DNA from: Lachnospiraceae bacterium MD308
Lineage (GTDB): Bacteria; Bacillota; Clostridia; Lachnospirales; Lachnospiraceae
NCBI GenBank assembly: GCA_000403475.2
Contig: KE159797.1
Span: forward strand, 166,184-230,183
Length of the DNA stretch: 64,000 nt
Reading direction: 5' to 3'
The stretch's first letter is position 1, and every line of letters begins with the position of its first letter. Of the stretch, positions 1 to 12,405 are shown in pieces. A model generated the notes under the pieces. It was not told the origin of the DNA and searched no databases. It saw nothing but the letters and a program-made list of their open reading frames with translations. Made by a program: the position numbers and the translations under genes.

Positions 1-403
1 GCATAAGGTCGCGAAGCTGGCGGATGTCAGCGGGCGGCATAAAGCTTCCGGCAACAAGATCATGCTTGAACAGGTCAGCAATCCATTTGGCATCTTTCTT
101 GTCAGTCTTTTTTCCACGGATAGCCTTAACATATTTCGGATGGGCAAGGACAATCGTACAATCATTTTCCAAGATGTTGTAAACAGGGATCCAGTATTTA
201 CCAGTGGATTCCATACAGACATCCTTGCAGTTTCTTTGGAGAAGCCATTGTAACAAATCCTTCAGACCTTTCGTGTAGGTCGAAAAACGGTGGCTCTCAT
301 AAGTGGTGACGCCTTTCTGATTGGTAGAGGCGATACAGGCCACTACAAAAGTCTTGTGGACATCAATGCCACAGCAGATTTTGTACACGATTTTTAAAGC
401 CAT
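1..403 (-). mobile_element. IS110-family transposase, N-terminal part (cut by window edge)
   Basis: The first 134 residues of a transposase that continues beyond the window. The RNase H-like DEDD catalytic domain of IS110 elements is visible: GIDVHK with Asp14, CMESTGKYW with Glu65, and KTDKKDAKW with Asp101/Asp104. The ATG at 403 follows a good ribosome binding site (GAAAGGAG). The C-terminal domain with the catalytic serine lies outside, so intactness cannot be judged. The flanking sequence at about 404-560 is probably the upstream non-coding end of the element, which in IS110 elements lacks clear inverted repeats. Confidence 0.9.
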
Positions 404-693
404 AGGGACTCCTTTCAGAACCATAGGGGTTCGACAAAGATTATAGGGGGAAACGGCATTGACTGGCTGTCTAAGCCATAAACGAAGTTGTTTAAACAGA
501 GATAAGATTTCGTGCTCAGAGTCACACTTATTTGTGCCTGAAAAGACAGCCTACACATATAAAAATACGGTCATCCGGCAGGCCGGACAGCCCACTCACC
601 TCCCCGTGATTTGTAGTATACCGAGTTCCCTATAAGAAGAATTATAAAGAAAAAAATACGCTCAGGCAAACCATTTTCATTGCGTTTTGTGCC
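404..693. other. Intergenic stretch: IS110 flank and murF upstream region
   Basis: No coding region is visible here. The left part is likely the non-coding end of the IS110 element. The right part must hold the murF promoter, but I see no confident -35/-10 pair. Confidence 0.4.
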
Positions 694-723
694 TTGAGCG
701 AAGCGAAAGGAATGGATATAAAG

Positions 724-2094
724 ATGAAAAATCTTACTCTGGAAAATATTACAAAAGCCTGCCACGGAACTTATCACGGCGACCCTGCAAAACTCTCTCT
801 AAAGGTAGAAGGCGTCGTCATTGACAGCCGGAAAGTAGAAAAGGACTATCTTTTTGTAGCCATTGACGGAGAAAAAGTCAATGCCCATAGATTTATCCCT
901 GACACTATCGAAAAAGGTGCTCTGTGTGTTGTCTCCCATGAAGACTTAGGTGAGACAGACTATCCGTATATCCTTGTGGAATCTACTGGCCAGGCCCTTC
1001 TCGATATCGCCAAGCTTTACCGGGATTCCTTCGATGTAAAGGTAGTGGGGATTACCGGGAGCGCCGGAAAGACCAGCACCAAAGAGATGATTGCTTCTGT
1101 TCTCGCACAAAAATACAGCGTACACAAAACCCTCGGCAACTTTAACAATGAATGGGGGCTTCCAATTACTATTTTTGAGATGAACGAATCCCATGAGGCT
1201 GCCATCCTGGAGATGGGCGTCAACCATTTCGGTGAGATGCGGCGGCTTTCTTCTGTGGCAAGCCCGGATATCTGCGTGATCACCAACATCGGTGTGGCGC
1301 ATCTTGAATTTTTCAAGACACGGGAAGGTATCTTCCAGGAGAAATCTAAGATGATTCAAGATATGAAAAACGGCGGAACGATTATTTTAAACGGAGATGA
1401 CGATCTGCTCTCAAAGATGGGACCGGTAAAGGGTGTTGATCCTGTATTCTTTGGCCTTGACAGCGACTGTGAGTTTTACGCTTCCGATCTCGTATCTGCG
1501 GGCCTTAAAGGTACGGCATGTACGCTCCATCTTCCCTCCGGCGATGATTTCCGCTGCCTGGTTCCTCTTCCCGGCATCCATATGGTCTCTAACGCCCTAG
1601 CCGGAGCGGCAGTCGGATATTCCCTCGGCCTCACTCCTGAGGAGATTAAACGCGGAATTGAAAACCTTCCGTCCATCCCGGGCCGGAATCATATCATCTC
1701 CACTGACAAGCTTGTTATCCTGGACGACTGCTACAATGCCAACCCAATCTCTACAAATGCAGCTATTGATGTCCTGACTATGGCCATCGGCCGCAAGGTT
1801 GCAGTTCTTGGCACCATGGGCGAGCTTGGAAATGACGAAGAACAGCTTCACTTTGACACTGGCGTCTACGCTGCGAAACAGGGCATCAACCTTGTGTGCG
1901 GCGTCGGGAGACTCGGCAAAGCCATCGCAGAGGGTGCTTCCGGTTTTGACGGGACAGAGGCTCTCTCATTCGAGACAAAGGAAGATTTCCTGTCTGCCAT
2001 GAAGGGTATCATACACGAAGGAGACAATGTATTAGTCAAAGCCTCCCATGGTATGAACTTTCCTGAACTTGTTGAAGCATTAAAAAACCTGTAG
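724..2094 (+). CDS. murF: UDP-N-acetylmuramoyl-tripeptide--D-alanyl-D-alanine ligase
   Basis: A 456-residue cytoplasmic ligase that adds D-Ala-D-Ala to the UDP-MurNAc-tripeptide in peptidoglycan synthesis. It shows the Mur ligase order: N-terminal uridine-binding domain, central ATPase with P-loop GITGSAGKTSTKEM, then TLGNFNNEWGLP and LEMGVNHFGEM, and a C-terminal domain with LDDCYNANP. The start is set at ATG 724, 12 nt after AAAGGA; an in-frame ATG at 712 and TTG at 694 are less well placed. The gene stands alone, converging on the V-ATPase operon through a shared terminator. Confidence 0.95.
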   Translation: MKNLTLENITKACHGTYHGDPAKLSLKVEGVVIDSRKVEKDYLFVAIDGEKVNAHRFIPDTIEKGALCVVSHEDLGETDYPYILVESTGQALLDIAKLYRDSFDVKVVGITGSAGKTSTKEMIASVLAQKYSVHKTLGNFNNEWGLPITIFEMNESHEAAILEMGVNHFGEMRRLSSVASPDICVITNIGVAHLEFFKTREGIFQEKSKMIQDMKNGGTIILNGDDDLLSKMGPVKGVDPVFFGLDSDCEFYASDLVSAGLKGTACTLHLPSGDDFRCLVPLPGIHMVSNALAGAAVGYSLGLTPEEIKRGIENLPSIPGRNHIISTDKLVILDDCYNANPISTNAAIDVLTMAIGRKVAVLGTMGELGNDEEQLHFDTGVYAAKQGINLVCGVGRLGKAIAEGASGFDGTEALSFETKEDFLSAMKGIIHEGDNVLVKASHGMNFPELVEALKNL

Positions 2095-2117
2095 ATTCAT
2101 AATCTTATATTCACGTA

Positions 2118-2164
2118 AAATGCACCGGACTTATCTTTTACTCTCAGGCAAGTCCGGTGCATTT
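2118..2164. terminator. Bidirectional terminator between murF and ntpD
   Basis: A perfect 15-bp inverted repeat (AAATGCACCGGACTT and its complement, 2118-2132 and 2150-2164) with A-rich sequence on the left and T-rich on the right. It can stop transcripts from both convergent units. Confidence 0.9.
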
Positions 2165-2171
2165 ATTTTAA

Positions 2172-2831
2172 TTATTCTCTCTCACTGTAGTGATGCGCTT
2201 CCTCAAGCATCATATCTTTTACTTTCATCAGACGAATCTGAGAACTTCTCTCATTCTCATCCAGCTTCATCGTGATATACTTGATGGTTGCCTGAGCATC
2301 CGGAATCGTCACATGCTCCAGCGCATTAACACGGCGCCTTGTCTTTTCTATCTCCGCCGCCATAAGCTGGCATGCTTTTTCCGTCTCCGCAAGTCTTAAC
2401 ATATCCGGCAGGATATCTGCCAATGATTTCACAGCACCGTCAAGGTCGCTGGACGTAAACGCAAATCCATAAGAGTAGATGTCGTTCACATCCGCAGTCC
2501 TTGTGGTCGTATTAAAAACCGGGATATTAACACTCATGACGTTCTTTTGTCCTGCCTCAAGGTTAACTTCCTGTTTCGGTGCCATCAATGCCGTATTCAG
2601 CGTAGCTTCATCCATTCCGGCTTTCGCTATGACAAAGTTCTTATTCGCAGAGAGGATTCCGGCTTCTACCTTCTGGCGAAGTGCCATGTTCTCCTTGACC
2701 AGCTCTAAGAACTGACGCATCAGCTCATCGCGCTTATCCTTCAAGAGCTTATGCCCTCTTCTGGCAGTGACAAGCTTTCTTTTCGTCTTGGTCAGCTCCA
2801 TACGGGTAGGAGTTATCTGTTTAGATGCCAT
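2172..2831 (-). CDS. ntpD: V/A-type ATPase subunit D (central stalk)
   Basis: A 219-residue central-stalk subunit, the rotor shaft turning inside the A3B3 head. The family pattern is clear: N-terminal MASKQITPTRMELTK and a basic helix (KLVTARRGHKLLKDKRDEL), then a long C-terminal helix that pairs with the first as a coiled coil. It is the last gene of the operon, 35 nt after ntpB, followed by a strong terminator. Confidence 0.93.
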   Translation of the reverse strand: MASKQITPTRMELTKTKRKLVTARRGHKLLKDKRDELMRQFLELVKENMALRQKVEAGILSANKNFVIAKAGMDEATLNTALMAPKQEVNLEAGQKNVMSVNIPVFNTTTRTADVNDIYSYGFAFTSSDLDGAVKSLADILPDMLRLAETEKACQLMAAEIEKTRRRVNALEHVTIPDAQATIKYITMKLDENERSSQIRLMKVKDMMLEEAHHYSERE

Positions 2832-2866
2832 CCTTTAACCTCCTTCTTGTTTACACCGTGCATGGC

Positions 2867-4240
2867 TTACTGCTTGCCGTAGTACATGTCTAAGAACTTG
2901 TCGTCGATACGTTTAAGCTCTGCTCTCGGCAGCATGGAAAGAAGCTTCCAGCCGATAGAAAGTGTCTCTTCAATCGAGCGGTCATTGGTGTACCCCTGGG
3001 ATACGTACTCTTTCTCAAAAGCTTCCGCGAACTCTGCGTACTTAAGGTCAATCTCTGTCAGAGCTGCCTCGCCAAGGATGGTCATAAGCTCTTTCGCGTC
3101 TTTTCCGCGGGAATATGCCGCAAACAGCTGGTTCATGGTATTCGCATGGTCTGCCCTTGTCTTGCCCTCGCCGATACCTTTATCTTTCAGACGGGAAAGT
3201 GACGGCAGTACGTCGATTGGCGGCTGCAAGCCCTTACGGTACAGCTCACGGCTTAAGATTACCTGGCCCTCGGTGATGTATCCGGTAAGGTCAGGAATCG
3301 GATGAGTCTTGTCATCTTCCGGCATGGTCAGAATCGGGATCATCGTGATACTTCCGTTCTTGCCTCTCTGACGTCCTGCTCTCTCATACATAGTCGCAAG
3401 GTCAGTGTACATATATCCAGGATATCCGCGGCGGCCCGGAACTTCCTTCTTCGCTGCGGAAATCTCACGGAGCGCGTCTGCGTAGTTAGTGATATCAGTA
3501 AGGATTACAAGTACATGCATATCCTTTTCAAATGCAAGGTACTCTGCTGCGGTAAGCGCCATACGAGGCGTGGAAATACGCTCAACAGCCGGGTCATTTG
3601 CCAGGTTGATGAACAGTACCGTCCTGTCGATGGCTCCTGTCTCCTTAAAGGACTCGATAAAGTAGTTGGACTCCTCAAAGGTAATACCCATGGCAGCAAA
3701 TACAACGGCGAAGTTCTCATCTGTTCCGCGTACCTTAGCCTGTCTTGCAATCTGCGCTGCAAGCTGTGAGTGCGGCAGACCGGAACAGGAGAAGATCGGC
3801 AGCTTCTGTCCACGAACCAGCGTATTCAGGCCGTCAATGGCAGATACGCCCGTCTGGATAAACTCCTCAGGGTATACTCTGGCTGCCGGGTTCATAGGCA
3901 GGCCGTTGATATCCCTTCTCTCCTCCGGCAGAATCTCCGGACCGTCGTCAATCGGACGTCCCAATCCGTCAAAGACACGGCCGAGCATATCGCCGGATAC
4001 GCCAAGCTCCATGCTTCGTCCAAGGAAACGTACTTTACTGTTGCTTAAGTTAATACCTGCAGCATTCTCATAGAGCTGCACAACTACATCGCTGCCGTCT
4101 ACCTCAAGTACCTTGCAGCGGCGTCTCTCGCCATTCGCAAGCTCAATCTCTCCAAGTTCATCAAATGCGACGCCTTCTACACCCTTTACCATCATCAGCG
4201 GTCCGGCAACTTCCTGTATGGTTCTATATTCTTTTGGCAT
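2867..4240 (-). CDS. ntpB: V/A-type ATPase subunit B (non-catalytic nucleotide-binding)
   Basis: A 457-residue regulatory subunit of the A3B3 hexamer. It carries the B-type signature ([38 protein letters not shown]) in place of a canonical Walker A, and [17 protein letters not shown] near residue 340. The start overlaps the stop of ntpA by one base (TAATG), implying coupled translation and a matched A:B ratio. Confidence 0.96.
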   Translation of the reverse strand: MPKEYRTIQEVAGPLMMVKGVEGVAFDELGEIELANGERRRCKVLEVDGSDVVVQLYENAAGINLSNSKVRFLGRSMELGVSGDMLGRVFDGLGRPIDDGPEILPEERRDINGLPMNPAARVYPEEFIQTGVSAIDGLNTLVRGQKLPIFSCSGLPHSQLAAQIARQAKVRGTDENFAVVFAAMGITFEESNYFIESFKETGAIDRTVLFINLANDPAVERISTPRMALTAAEYLAFEKDMHVLVILTDITNYADALREISAAKKEVPGRRGYPGYMYTDLATMYERAGRQRGKNGSITMIPILTMPEDDKTHPIPDLTGYITEGQVILSRELYRKGLQPPIDVLPSLSRLKDKGIGEGKTRADHANTMNQLFAAYSRGKDAKELMTILGEAALTEIDLKYAEFAEAFEKEYVSQGYTNDRSIEETLSIGWKLLSMLPRAELKRIDDKFLDMYYGKQ

Positions 4241-6009
4241 TAGAAGTCCTCCTTCCCGAATGTATTGGCAATCTCTGCGCCTAATTCATTCATGATCTTT
4301 TCATATTCTGTCTCAATATTCTCGGCAGTTGTATATTTGTAACGTCCGATTCTCTCTCTTACGTTCATCACAAGCAGTTCCTTCATGGACGCTCCCTTAT
4401 TTAAAGCCTCTGTCGCCTGCTCGTAGAAGGCAAGTACCAGTTTCATCATCAGATACTGCTTCCTGAGCGGTGTGTAGGTATCTACTTCGTGGAAAGAGTT
4501 CTGGTGCAGGAAGTCCTCACGGATAGACCTTGCCGCCTCCATCTTCAGGCGGTCGCCCGGTGAAAGCGCGTCCATACCTACCATCTGCACGATCTCTTCC
4601 AATGCCGCCTCCTCAGTCAGAAGGCTCATCATCTTCTGGCGGTCTTCCATCCAGTCTTCTGCTACTGTGCCGTTGAACCAGTCGTGCATATTGTCAAGAT
4701 ACAGAGAGTAACTGGTCAGCCAGTTGATAGCCGGGAAATGTCTCTTGTATGCAAGTGCCGCATCAAGTCCCCAGAACACCTTAACGATACGAAGTGTCGC
4801 CTGGGATACCGGCTCAGAAGTATCACCGCCCGGAGGGGAAACTGCTCCGATAACGGAGAGCGCTCCTTCTCTTCCTTCTTTTCCAAGAGAGATTACACGT
4901 CCTGCCCTCTCGTAGAACTCTGCAAGACGGGAACCTAAGTATGCCGGGTAACCTTCCTCACCAGGCATCTCCTCAAGACGTCCGGACATCTCACGCAGAG
5001 CCTCTGCCCAACGAGATGTAGAGTCTGCCATCAGCGCCACGGAATATCCCATGTCACGGAAATACTCTGCAATTGTAATACCTGTATAGATAGATGCCTC
5101 ACGGGCTGCGAAAGGCATATCTGATGTGTTCGCGATCAGAACAGTTCTTTCCATAAGGGAACGGCCTGTCTTCGGGTCCTTCAGTTCCGGGAACTCGTTA
5201 AGAACGTCCGTCATCTCATTTCCACGCTCGCCGCATCCGATATATACAACGATGTCCGCCTCTGCCCACTTCGCAAGCTGATGCTGGATAACGGTCTTTC
5301 CGCTTCCGAATGGCCCCGGAACGGCTGCAACACCGCCCTTTGCAATTGGGAAGAACATGTCAACGACACGCTGTCCTGTTACAAGCGGAGCATCAAGCGG
5401 CAGTTTCTTCACATAAGGACGGCCTTTACGAACCGGCCATTTCTGCATCATGGAAATCTCTTTGTCGCCGTCTTTTGCAGTAATTACTGCAACGGTCTCC
5501 TCTACGGTGAACTCACCTGACTTAATCTCTTTTATTGTACCTTCCACTCCGTAAGGCACCATGATCTTCTGTGTGACAACAGCCGTCTCCTGAACCGTGC
5601 CAAGGACATCTCCCGGCTCTACCTCATCTCCGACTTTTGCCACCGGGACAAATTCCCATTTCTTATCTCTTTTCAGGGAAGCAACCTCAACACCACGCTG
5701 TAAGTTGTTTCCGGAAACTTTCATAATGTCATCAAGCGGACGCTGGATACCATCATAGATGCTGGTGATAAGCCCAGGCCCAAGTTCAACGGACATAGGC
5801 GCTCCTGTAGATTCTACCGGCTCGCCGGGGCCAAGGCCCGATGTCTCCTCATATACCTGGATGGATGCCTCGTCTCCGTGCATCTCGATGATCTCTCCGA
5901 TCAGACGCTGTTTACTAACACGTACAACGTCAGACATATTGGCATCACGCATACCTGACGCGATAACCAAAGGTCCTGCTACTTTTTTAATCGTACCTGT
6001 ACTATTCAT
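4240..6009 (-). CDS. ntpA: V/A-type ATPase catalytic subunit A
   Basis: The 589-residue catalytic subunit. Residues up to about 70 form the beta-barrel, a non-homologous insert with [10 protein letters not shown] lies near residue 130, and the nucleotide-binding domain has Walker [10 protein letters not shown] and the conserved [20 protein letters not shown]. Length and motif order match the family. It lies 18 nt after ntpF. Confidence 0.97.
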   Translation of the reverse strand: MNSTGTIKKVAGPLVIASGMRDANMSDVVRVSKQRLIGEIIEMHGDEASIQVYEETSGLGPGEPVESTGAPMSVELGPGLITSIYDGIQRPLDDIMKVSGNNLQRGVEVASLKRDKKWEFVPVAKVGDEVEPGDVLGTVQETAVVTQKIMVPYGVEGTIKEIKSGEFTVEETVAVITAKDGDKEISMMQKWPVRKGRPYVKKLPLDAPLVTGQRVVDMFFPIAKGGVAAVPGPFGSGKTVIQHQLAKWAEADIVVYIGCGERGNEMTDVLNEFPELKDPKTGRSLMERTVLIANTSDMPFAAREASIYTGITIAEYFRDMGYSVALMADSTSRWAEALREMSGRLEEMPGEEGYPAYLGSRLAEFYERAGRVISLGKEGREGALSVIGAVSPPGGDTSEPVSQATLRIVKVFWGLDAALAYKRHFPAINWLTSYSLYLDNMHDWFNGTVAEDWMEDRQKMMSLLTEEAALEEIVQMVGMDALSPGDRLKMEAARSIREDFLHQNSFHEVDTYTPLRKQYLMMKLVLAFYEQATEALNKGASMKELLVMNVRERIGRYKYTTAENIETEYEKIMNELGAEIANTFGKEDF

Positions 6010-6027
6010 TTGGACGAATAAACCTCC

Positions 6028-6348
6028 TTACTGGTTACTGAATAAGATATCGGAACCAACCGCAACCTCAACCGACTTCTTAACTCCTGCAATCCCGGCT
6101 CCCGTGTTGCCTGAAATGCCCGGAATCTGGATGATCGCCGGCATAAGCTGCTCCTGATACCTTGAAATCTCATGTTTAAGCTCCGCTGCCCAGGCTTCTG
6201 TGATATAGATAATGCCGTATCCGCCGCCTGCAAGCTTTGTGAGCGTCTCTGTAGCTTCTTCGTGGGTATTTACCGGAAACGTGTCAAGACCCAGCGTAGC
6301 AAAGCCGTAGATACTGTCGTAATCGCCCAATACTGCAATCTTATACAT
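6028..6348 (-). CDS. ntpF: V/A-type ATPase subunit F
   Basis: A 106-residue central-stalk subunit with the typical start MYKIAVLGDYDSIYGFATLG and a Rossmann-like fold (GGGYGIIYITE). It binds subunit D. It overlaps the 3' end of ntpC by 8 nt, so the two are probably translationally coupled. Confidence 0.92.
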   Translation of the reverse strand: MYKIAVLGDYDSIYGFATLGLDTFPVNTHEEATETLTKLAGGGYGIIYITEAWAAELKHEISRYQEQLMPAIIQIPGISGNTGAGIAGVKKSVEVAVGSDILFSNQ

Positions 6349-7309
6349 ACATCTCCCTTACCCTTTCCCGGATGGAATCATCCGGCAGTTCATTCAGCTT
6401 GCCGGAAAGTATGATCCGTACCGTTTTTATTTCGTTCTGTCTTGCAATTACATAGGCAATCACAGGCCCGATTGTAAATGCATTATATTTCTGCGGACTG
6501 ATGGTCTGGATGATACGGTTGTCGCACCACCGCTCAAATGCGGACGGTGAGGTGCGAAGTGCCTCCGCCCCTTCTGCATATGCAGTCCCAAGCAAATATT
6601 CACTGATAGAATCTGCCCCGGCAAGCGCCGCTTTCGAAAGCTGATCTACGCTGACGCTTGCGCACTCAGCCATTGCCCGCTTCATAAATTCAATTGATTT
6701 TGCGGTTTTCTGTGACCTGACGGCAATCTTGATATCGGCCACTGCCACCGTGGATTCGGCATAATCCCGGATAATAGCCACATCCGATGCCTTACCCGCC
6801 TGATAAATGGCGTCAAGCGCTGCCTTGTCAATAATCACATCGCACAACTGACCGTCTCTTGTATGAAGAAGTGTCTCATATGCCTCCTGCGCCGCATTCT
6901 GCATATGTGCGGGGAGCTTTCCGAAATCACGCTCTTTCACAATTTCAAGCATGACACTACCCGGAATAGACACATCTTCATAAAAAATGTGCCTGTTTTT
7001 CTCCTCCGTACACACTTCCTTGATTGCAGCTTTAAGGTTATGATAAAGTTTTGGATAGGAAAGAACATCAAAATTCTTCATATCTATCGAAAGCTCTTTC
7101 ACAACCTCCCAGATCTTTTCTTCTTCTCTGGTCAGTATTGCTTCTGCATTACCTGATGTCTCGTTGTCTCCCCAGCCCTTCTCTTCCAAAAACTGCAAGC
7201 ACTGCTCATAGCTCTGGCATGCAATAAGCTGGTCGATCGTACTGCCCGAAAACAAGGAAACTTCCAAAGCCCGTATGCGTGCAACCGCGTAAGTATACTG
7301 TTCACTCAT
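6341..7309 (-). CDS. ntpC: V/A-type ATPase subunit C (d-type rotor adaptor)
   Basis: A 322-residue adaptor linking the central stalk to the membrane K ring, related to yeast subunit d. It begins MSEQYTYAVARIRALE, usual for the family. ATG 7309 is preferred over an upstream in-frame ATG at 7330 because AGGAGG lies six bases before it. It sits between ntpE and ntpF in conserved order. Confidence 0.9.
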   Translation of the reverse strand: MSEQYTYAVARIRALEVSLFSGSTIDQLIACQSYEQCLQFLEEKGWGDNETSGNAEAILTREEEKIWEVVKELSIDMKNFDVLSYPKLYHNLKAAIKEVCTEEKNRHIFYEDVSIPGSVMLEIVKERDFGKLPAHMQNAAQEAYETLLHTRDGQLCDVIIDKAALDAIYQAGKASDVAIIRDYAESTVAVADIKIAVRSQKTAKSIEFMKRAMAECASVSVDQLSKAALAGADSISEYLLGTAYAEGAEALRTSPSAFERWCDNRIIQTISPQKYNAFTIGPVIAYVIARQNEIKTVRIILSGKLNELPDDSIRERVREMYV

Positions 7310-7329
7310 GTAACTCCTCCTACTTTGCA

Positions 7330-7923
7330 CTACAAAAATAATATACGATAAACTTTGTCAGATAACTCATCTTTTTTTGCATCAAACATTGCCCTTAATG
7401 TGCAGTTTTCTTCAATACCGCCATAGGCAAGGATGAATCCATTTTCAATATTTCTGCCCTCTTTGGATATCTTAAGGCTTCCGCCCTTTTTCTTTGCAGC
7501 TTCTTCTACTTTACCTGCAAAGCCGTCAGGCAGCTTCGCAAGGTCAGCCGGTGAAAAGAAAATCTCACCTTCCTGCGGCTGGGCATACTTATCAAGCATT
7601 TTAAGGAGCATACCAAAATACTCATCTTTCTCCATACTTTCAACAGAACGGTATGCCTTATCCAAAACCGCAGCAATCATCTCCTGCTTTGCAGCAAGGA
7701 TCTTCGTCCTTCTCTGCAGATCATTGGAGGATGCCACGCGTTCTTTATAACTTGCAACTGCCCTCTCTGATTTCTGGGAAAAACTGCTCATACACTTTTC
7801 TGCCTCTGCCTTAGCCTCTGCAAGAATCCCGTCAGCCTCCGAGCGCGCCGCAGAAAGCTTCTTCTCGGCTGCGGCTCTGGCCTCATCCAATATCTGGCTT
7901 TTCATCTTTTCTAATCCAGTCAT
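7330..7923 (-). CDS. ntpE: V/A-type ATPase subunit E (peripheral stalk)
   Basis: A 197-residue peripheral stalk subunit. The first ~100 residues are charged and alanine-rich (LDEARAAAEKKLSAARSEAD), forming the long helix that pairs with subunit G; the C-terminal globular half binds the head. It lies 69 nt after ntpK. Confidence 0.9.
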   Translation of the reverse strand: MTGLEKMKSQILDEARAAAEKKLSAARSEADGILAEAKAEAEKCMSSFSQKSERAVASYKERVASSNDLQRRTKILAAKQEMIAAVLDKAYRSVESMEKDEYFGMLLKMLDKYAQPQEGEIFFSPADLAKLPDGFAGKVEEAAKKKGGSLKISKEGRNIENGFILAYGGIEENCTLRAMFDAKKDELSDKVYRILFL

Positions 7924-7992
7924 GGTCTTGCTCTCCTTATATTAAATCTTGGTGAGGTTCTTTTTGAACCTTAGTTTAATATGCTTCTATTC

Positions 7993-10496
<2,504 letters not shown>

Positions 10497-10521
10497 AGCC
10501 GTATCCCTCCTTTACCTTATT

Positions 10522-10830
10522 CTAAATTAATTCTGCAATCACAGAAGCTATCGCCTCATCTTCTTTTGCTTTTGCAGTCTCTTTCAGGGATGCAATCTCT
10601 GCATCTACTTTAACCATAGCGTCAGAAATAGTCTTCTCCCCGATTTCTTTGGCTGCTTTCATATCGGCATCTGCTTTTGCTTTTGCATCCGTTTCTGCCT
10701 GCTGTCTTAATTCTCCTGCGCTTGCAGCAGCTTTTTCAAGGATTTCGGCACTTTCCTGGGCTGCCTCTTTGATTATCTTCTCAGCCTCCATCTCCGTCTC
10801 CTTGATGGTTTTAATGGTTTCTTCTACCAT
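10522..10830 (-). CDS. ntpG: V/A-type ATPase peripheral stalk subunit G/H
   Basis: A 102-residue, almost wholly helical, Lys/Glu/Ala-rich protein (ETEMEAEKIIKEAAQESAEI) with no predicted membrane segment. It is the partner helix of subunit E in the peripheral stalk. The start is placed at ATG 10830 behind GGTGGTGA; a GTG at 10854 would add eight residues. It is the first gene of the operon. Confidence 0.85.
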   Translation of the reverse strand: MVEETIKTIKETEMEAEKIIKEAAQESAEILEKAAASAGELRQQAETDAKAKADADMKAAKEIGEKTISDAMVKVDAEIASLKETAKAKEDEAIASVIAELI

Positions 10831-10877
10831 TGACTCACCACCCCTCTCTTTCACCTAAAACCTTTCCTGCATTTCTG

Positions 10878-10906
10878 ATTATAATATTATTTTATCCGAA
10901 AGTCTA
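10878..10906 (-). promoter_or_regulatory. Candidate promoter of the V-ATPase operon
   Basis: On the minus strand, TATAAT (10878-10883) lies 17 nt downstream of TAGACT (10901-10906), a four-of-six match to TTGACA. Transcription would start just ahead of ntpG. A tandem 9-bp repeat CGTGTAATA (10937-10954) lies upstream and may be a regulator site. Confidence 0.6.
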
Positions 10907-10980
10907 CCAGTTTATTGTAATTTTCCACTTTTATCCCGTGTAATACGTGTAATAATATACAAATGTTCTAAAATCATTGT

Positions 10981-11475
10981 TTATTCCCATGTAAGCCTGT
11001 GAAGTTTCCCTTCCCGCTCCATATCGGCAAAGCCGTTCTGCCGCAATGCCTCATAAAGAACAATCGCCGCCGAATTCCCAAGATTCAGCGAGCGTATCTG
11101 CCCTGCCATGGGTATACGTATACACGCTTCCTTATGGCTTACTAATATCTCCTCCGGTATTCCTGCGCTTTCTTTTCCGAACATAATATAGCAGTCCGAC
11201 TCATATGCCACCTCCGTATAAAGCTTCTGCGCCTTCGTTGTAGCCATGTAAACCTTTGCCCCGGGATTCTTCTCAAGGAAATCTTTATAATCAATATATG
11301 TGGTGACATCTAACTGATTCCAGTAATCCATCCCGGCACGCCTTAAACTTTTCTCATCCAGCCGAAACCCAAGCGGCTCAATCAAGTGCAGCCTTGCCCC
11401 CGCCGCTACACAAGTACGCCCGATATTTCCTGTGTTTGCCGGTATCTCCGGCTCCAAAAGTACTATATTTATCAT
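10981..11475 (-). CDS. trmL: tRNA (cytidine/uridine-34-2'-O)-methyltransferase
   Basis: A 164-residue SPOUT methyltransferase that modifies the wobble base of tRNA-Leu isoacceptors. Family motifs: VLLEPEIPANTGNIGRTC at the start, YIMFGKESAGIP, and the knot motif IRSLNLGNSAAIVLYEALRQ. It is the last gene of a minus-strand group with the HypE-like and VanW genes, starting 3 nt after its neighbour. Confidence 0.93.
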   Translation of the reverse strand: MINIVLLEPEIPANTGNIGRTCVAAGARLHLIEPLGFRLDEKSLRRAGMDYWNQLDVTTYIDYKDFLEKNPGAKVYMATTKAQKLYTEVAYESDCYIMFGKESAGIPEEILVSHKEACIRIPMAGQIRSLNLGNSAAIVLYEALRQNGFADMEREGKLHRLTWE

Positions 11476-11478
11476 ATT

Positions 11479-12396
11479 CTATCCCTCCAAAACATGAAGC
11501 TTCCATATCTCATCCGGAGCCGGACGGTCAACACAACGCACATCCTCCCCATTTCTTATAATCTTTCCCTTTCCCTCCACTGTCTTTCCAATAATTGAAG
11601 CCATAACGCCTTCTTTGAGAAGTCCTTCTCTAAGCTTCTCCCCATCTTCTGTCACAAATAAAAAACAACCTGCCGAAGTAAGCTGGTAGGGATTCAGGCG
11701 AAAAAGCTCACACACTTCAACAGTCTCCTGCAAGATTGAAAACTGCTTCATATCCATCTCAAGACCTGTTTTTAATTCCTTAGACATCTCCCACAGGGAA
11801 GCAAAAATACCTCCTTGTGTAATCTGATACAAGGCAATTGCACCCAAATCTTTTGCAATACCAATCTCTTTGTCCGCATATAATTCCGTCTCATATGAGA
11901 GAACTTGTCTGATAAATCCAGGAGTAAAACGTTCTGCCAGCGCTTCCATCTTCTCTCTCGCAATCTGAAGCATCCCATCCATGCCTATCCACTTACTGAG
12001 GACAATATCTGCTCCCGCAAGACTTTTCTTATCAGAAATTCCCTGAATTCCCAATCCGTCTTCCAAACACTCCTCCCTTTTCTCAGAAACCACGGCAATA
12101 CCGCTAACTGTAACAGAAGGAACGGCAATCAGCGGATTTTCAAAAATCCGGGTCTCCAAAATGCCAATCCCTCTTCTGCCGCCTTCTTTCCTGACTATCT
12201 TTTCCATCTTATAAATGCGGGATTTATCCGAATGAGGTGGGTAAGAAATATTTATCCCCACCCCAATACCAAGACCACTTGAGCCTGTCAAAGAATTGAT
12301 GACAGATGCAAGTGCATGAATTCCTATATATTCCGACCACCCATATACCGTGGCCGTCTCACTGATAACTTGACTGTTGTCCGACATTAATTTCAT
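11479..12396 (-). CDS. AIR synthase-related (HypE/ThiL-like) protein
   Basis: A 305-residue protein with the two-domain fold of PurM/HypE/ThiL. The C-terminal half has the clearest match (TQGGIFASLWEMSKELKTGLEMD, LNPYQLTSAGCFLF). HypE-type proteins make the cyanide ligand of NiFe hydrogenases, but no other hyp or hydrogenase gene is nearby, and the usual HypE C-terminal Cys tail is absent. Its actual substrate is therefore unknown. AAGGAT precedes ATG 12396. Confidence 0.7.
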   Translation of the reverse strand: MKLMSDNSQVISETATVYGWSEYIGIHALASVINSLTGSSGLGIGVGINISYPPHSDKSRIYKMEKIVRKEGGRRGIGILETRIFENPLIAVPSVTVSGIAVVSEKREECLEDGLGIQGISDKKSLAGADIVLSKWIGMDGMLQIAREKMEALAERFTPGFIRQVLSYETELYADKEIGIAKDLGAIALYQITQGGIFASLWEMSKELKTGLEMDMKQFSILQETVEVCELFRLNPYQLTSAGCFLFVTEDGEKLREGLLKEGVMASIIGKTVEGKGKIIRNGEDVRCVDRPAPDEIWKLHVLEG

Positions 12397-12405
12397 GATA
12401 CATCC

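Noticed and set aside
946..1359. Long antisense frames within murF, and similar ones opposite ntpB and ntpA
   Set aside because: They follow the codon pattern of the sense gene, lack ribosome binding sites and show no recognisable domains.
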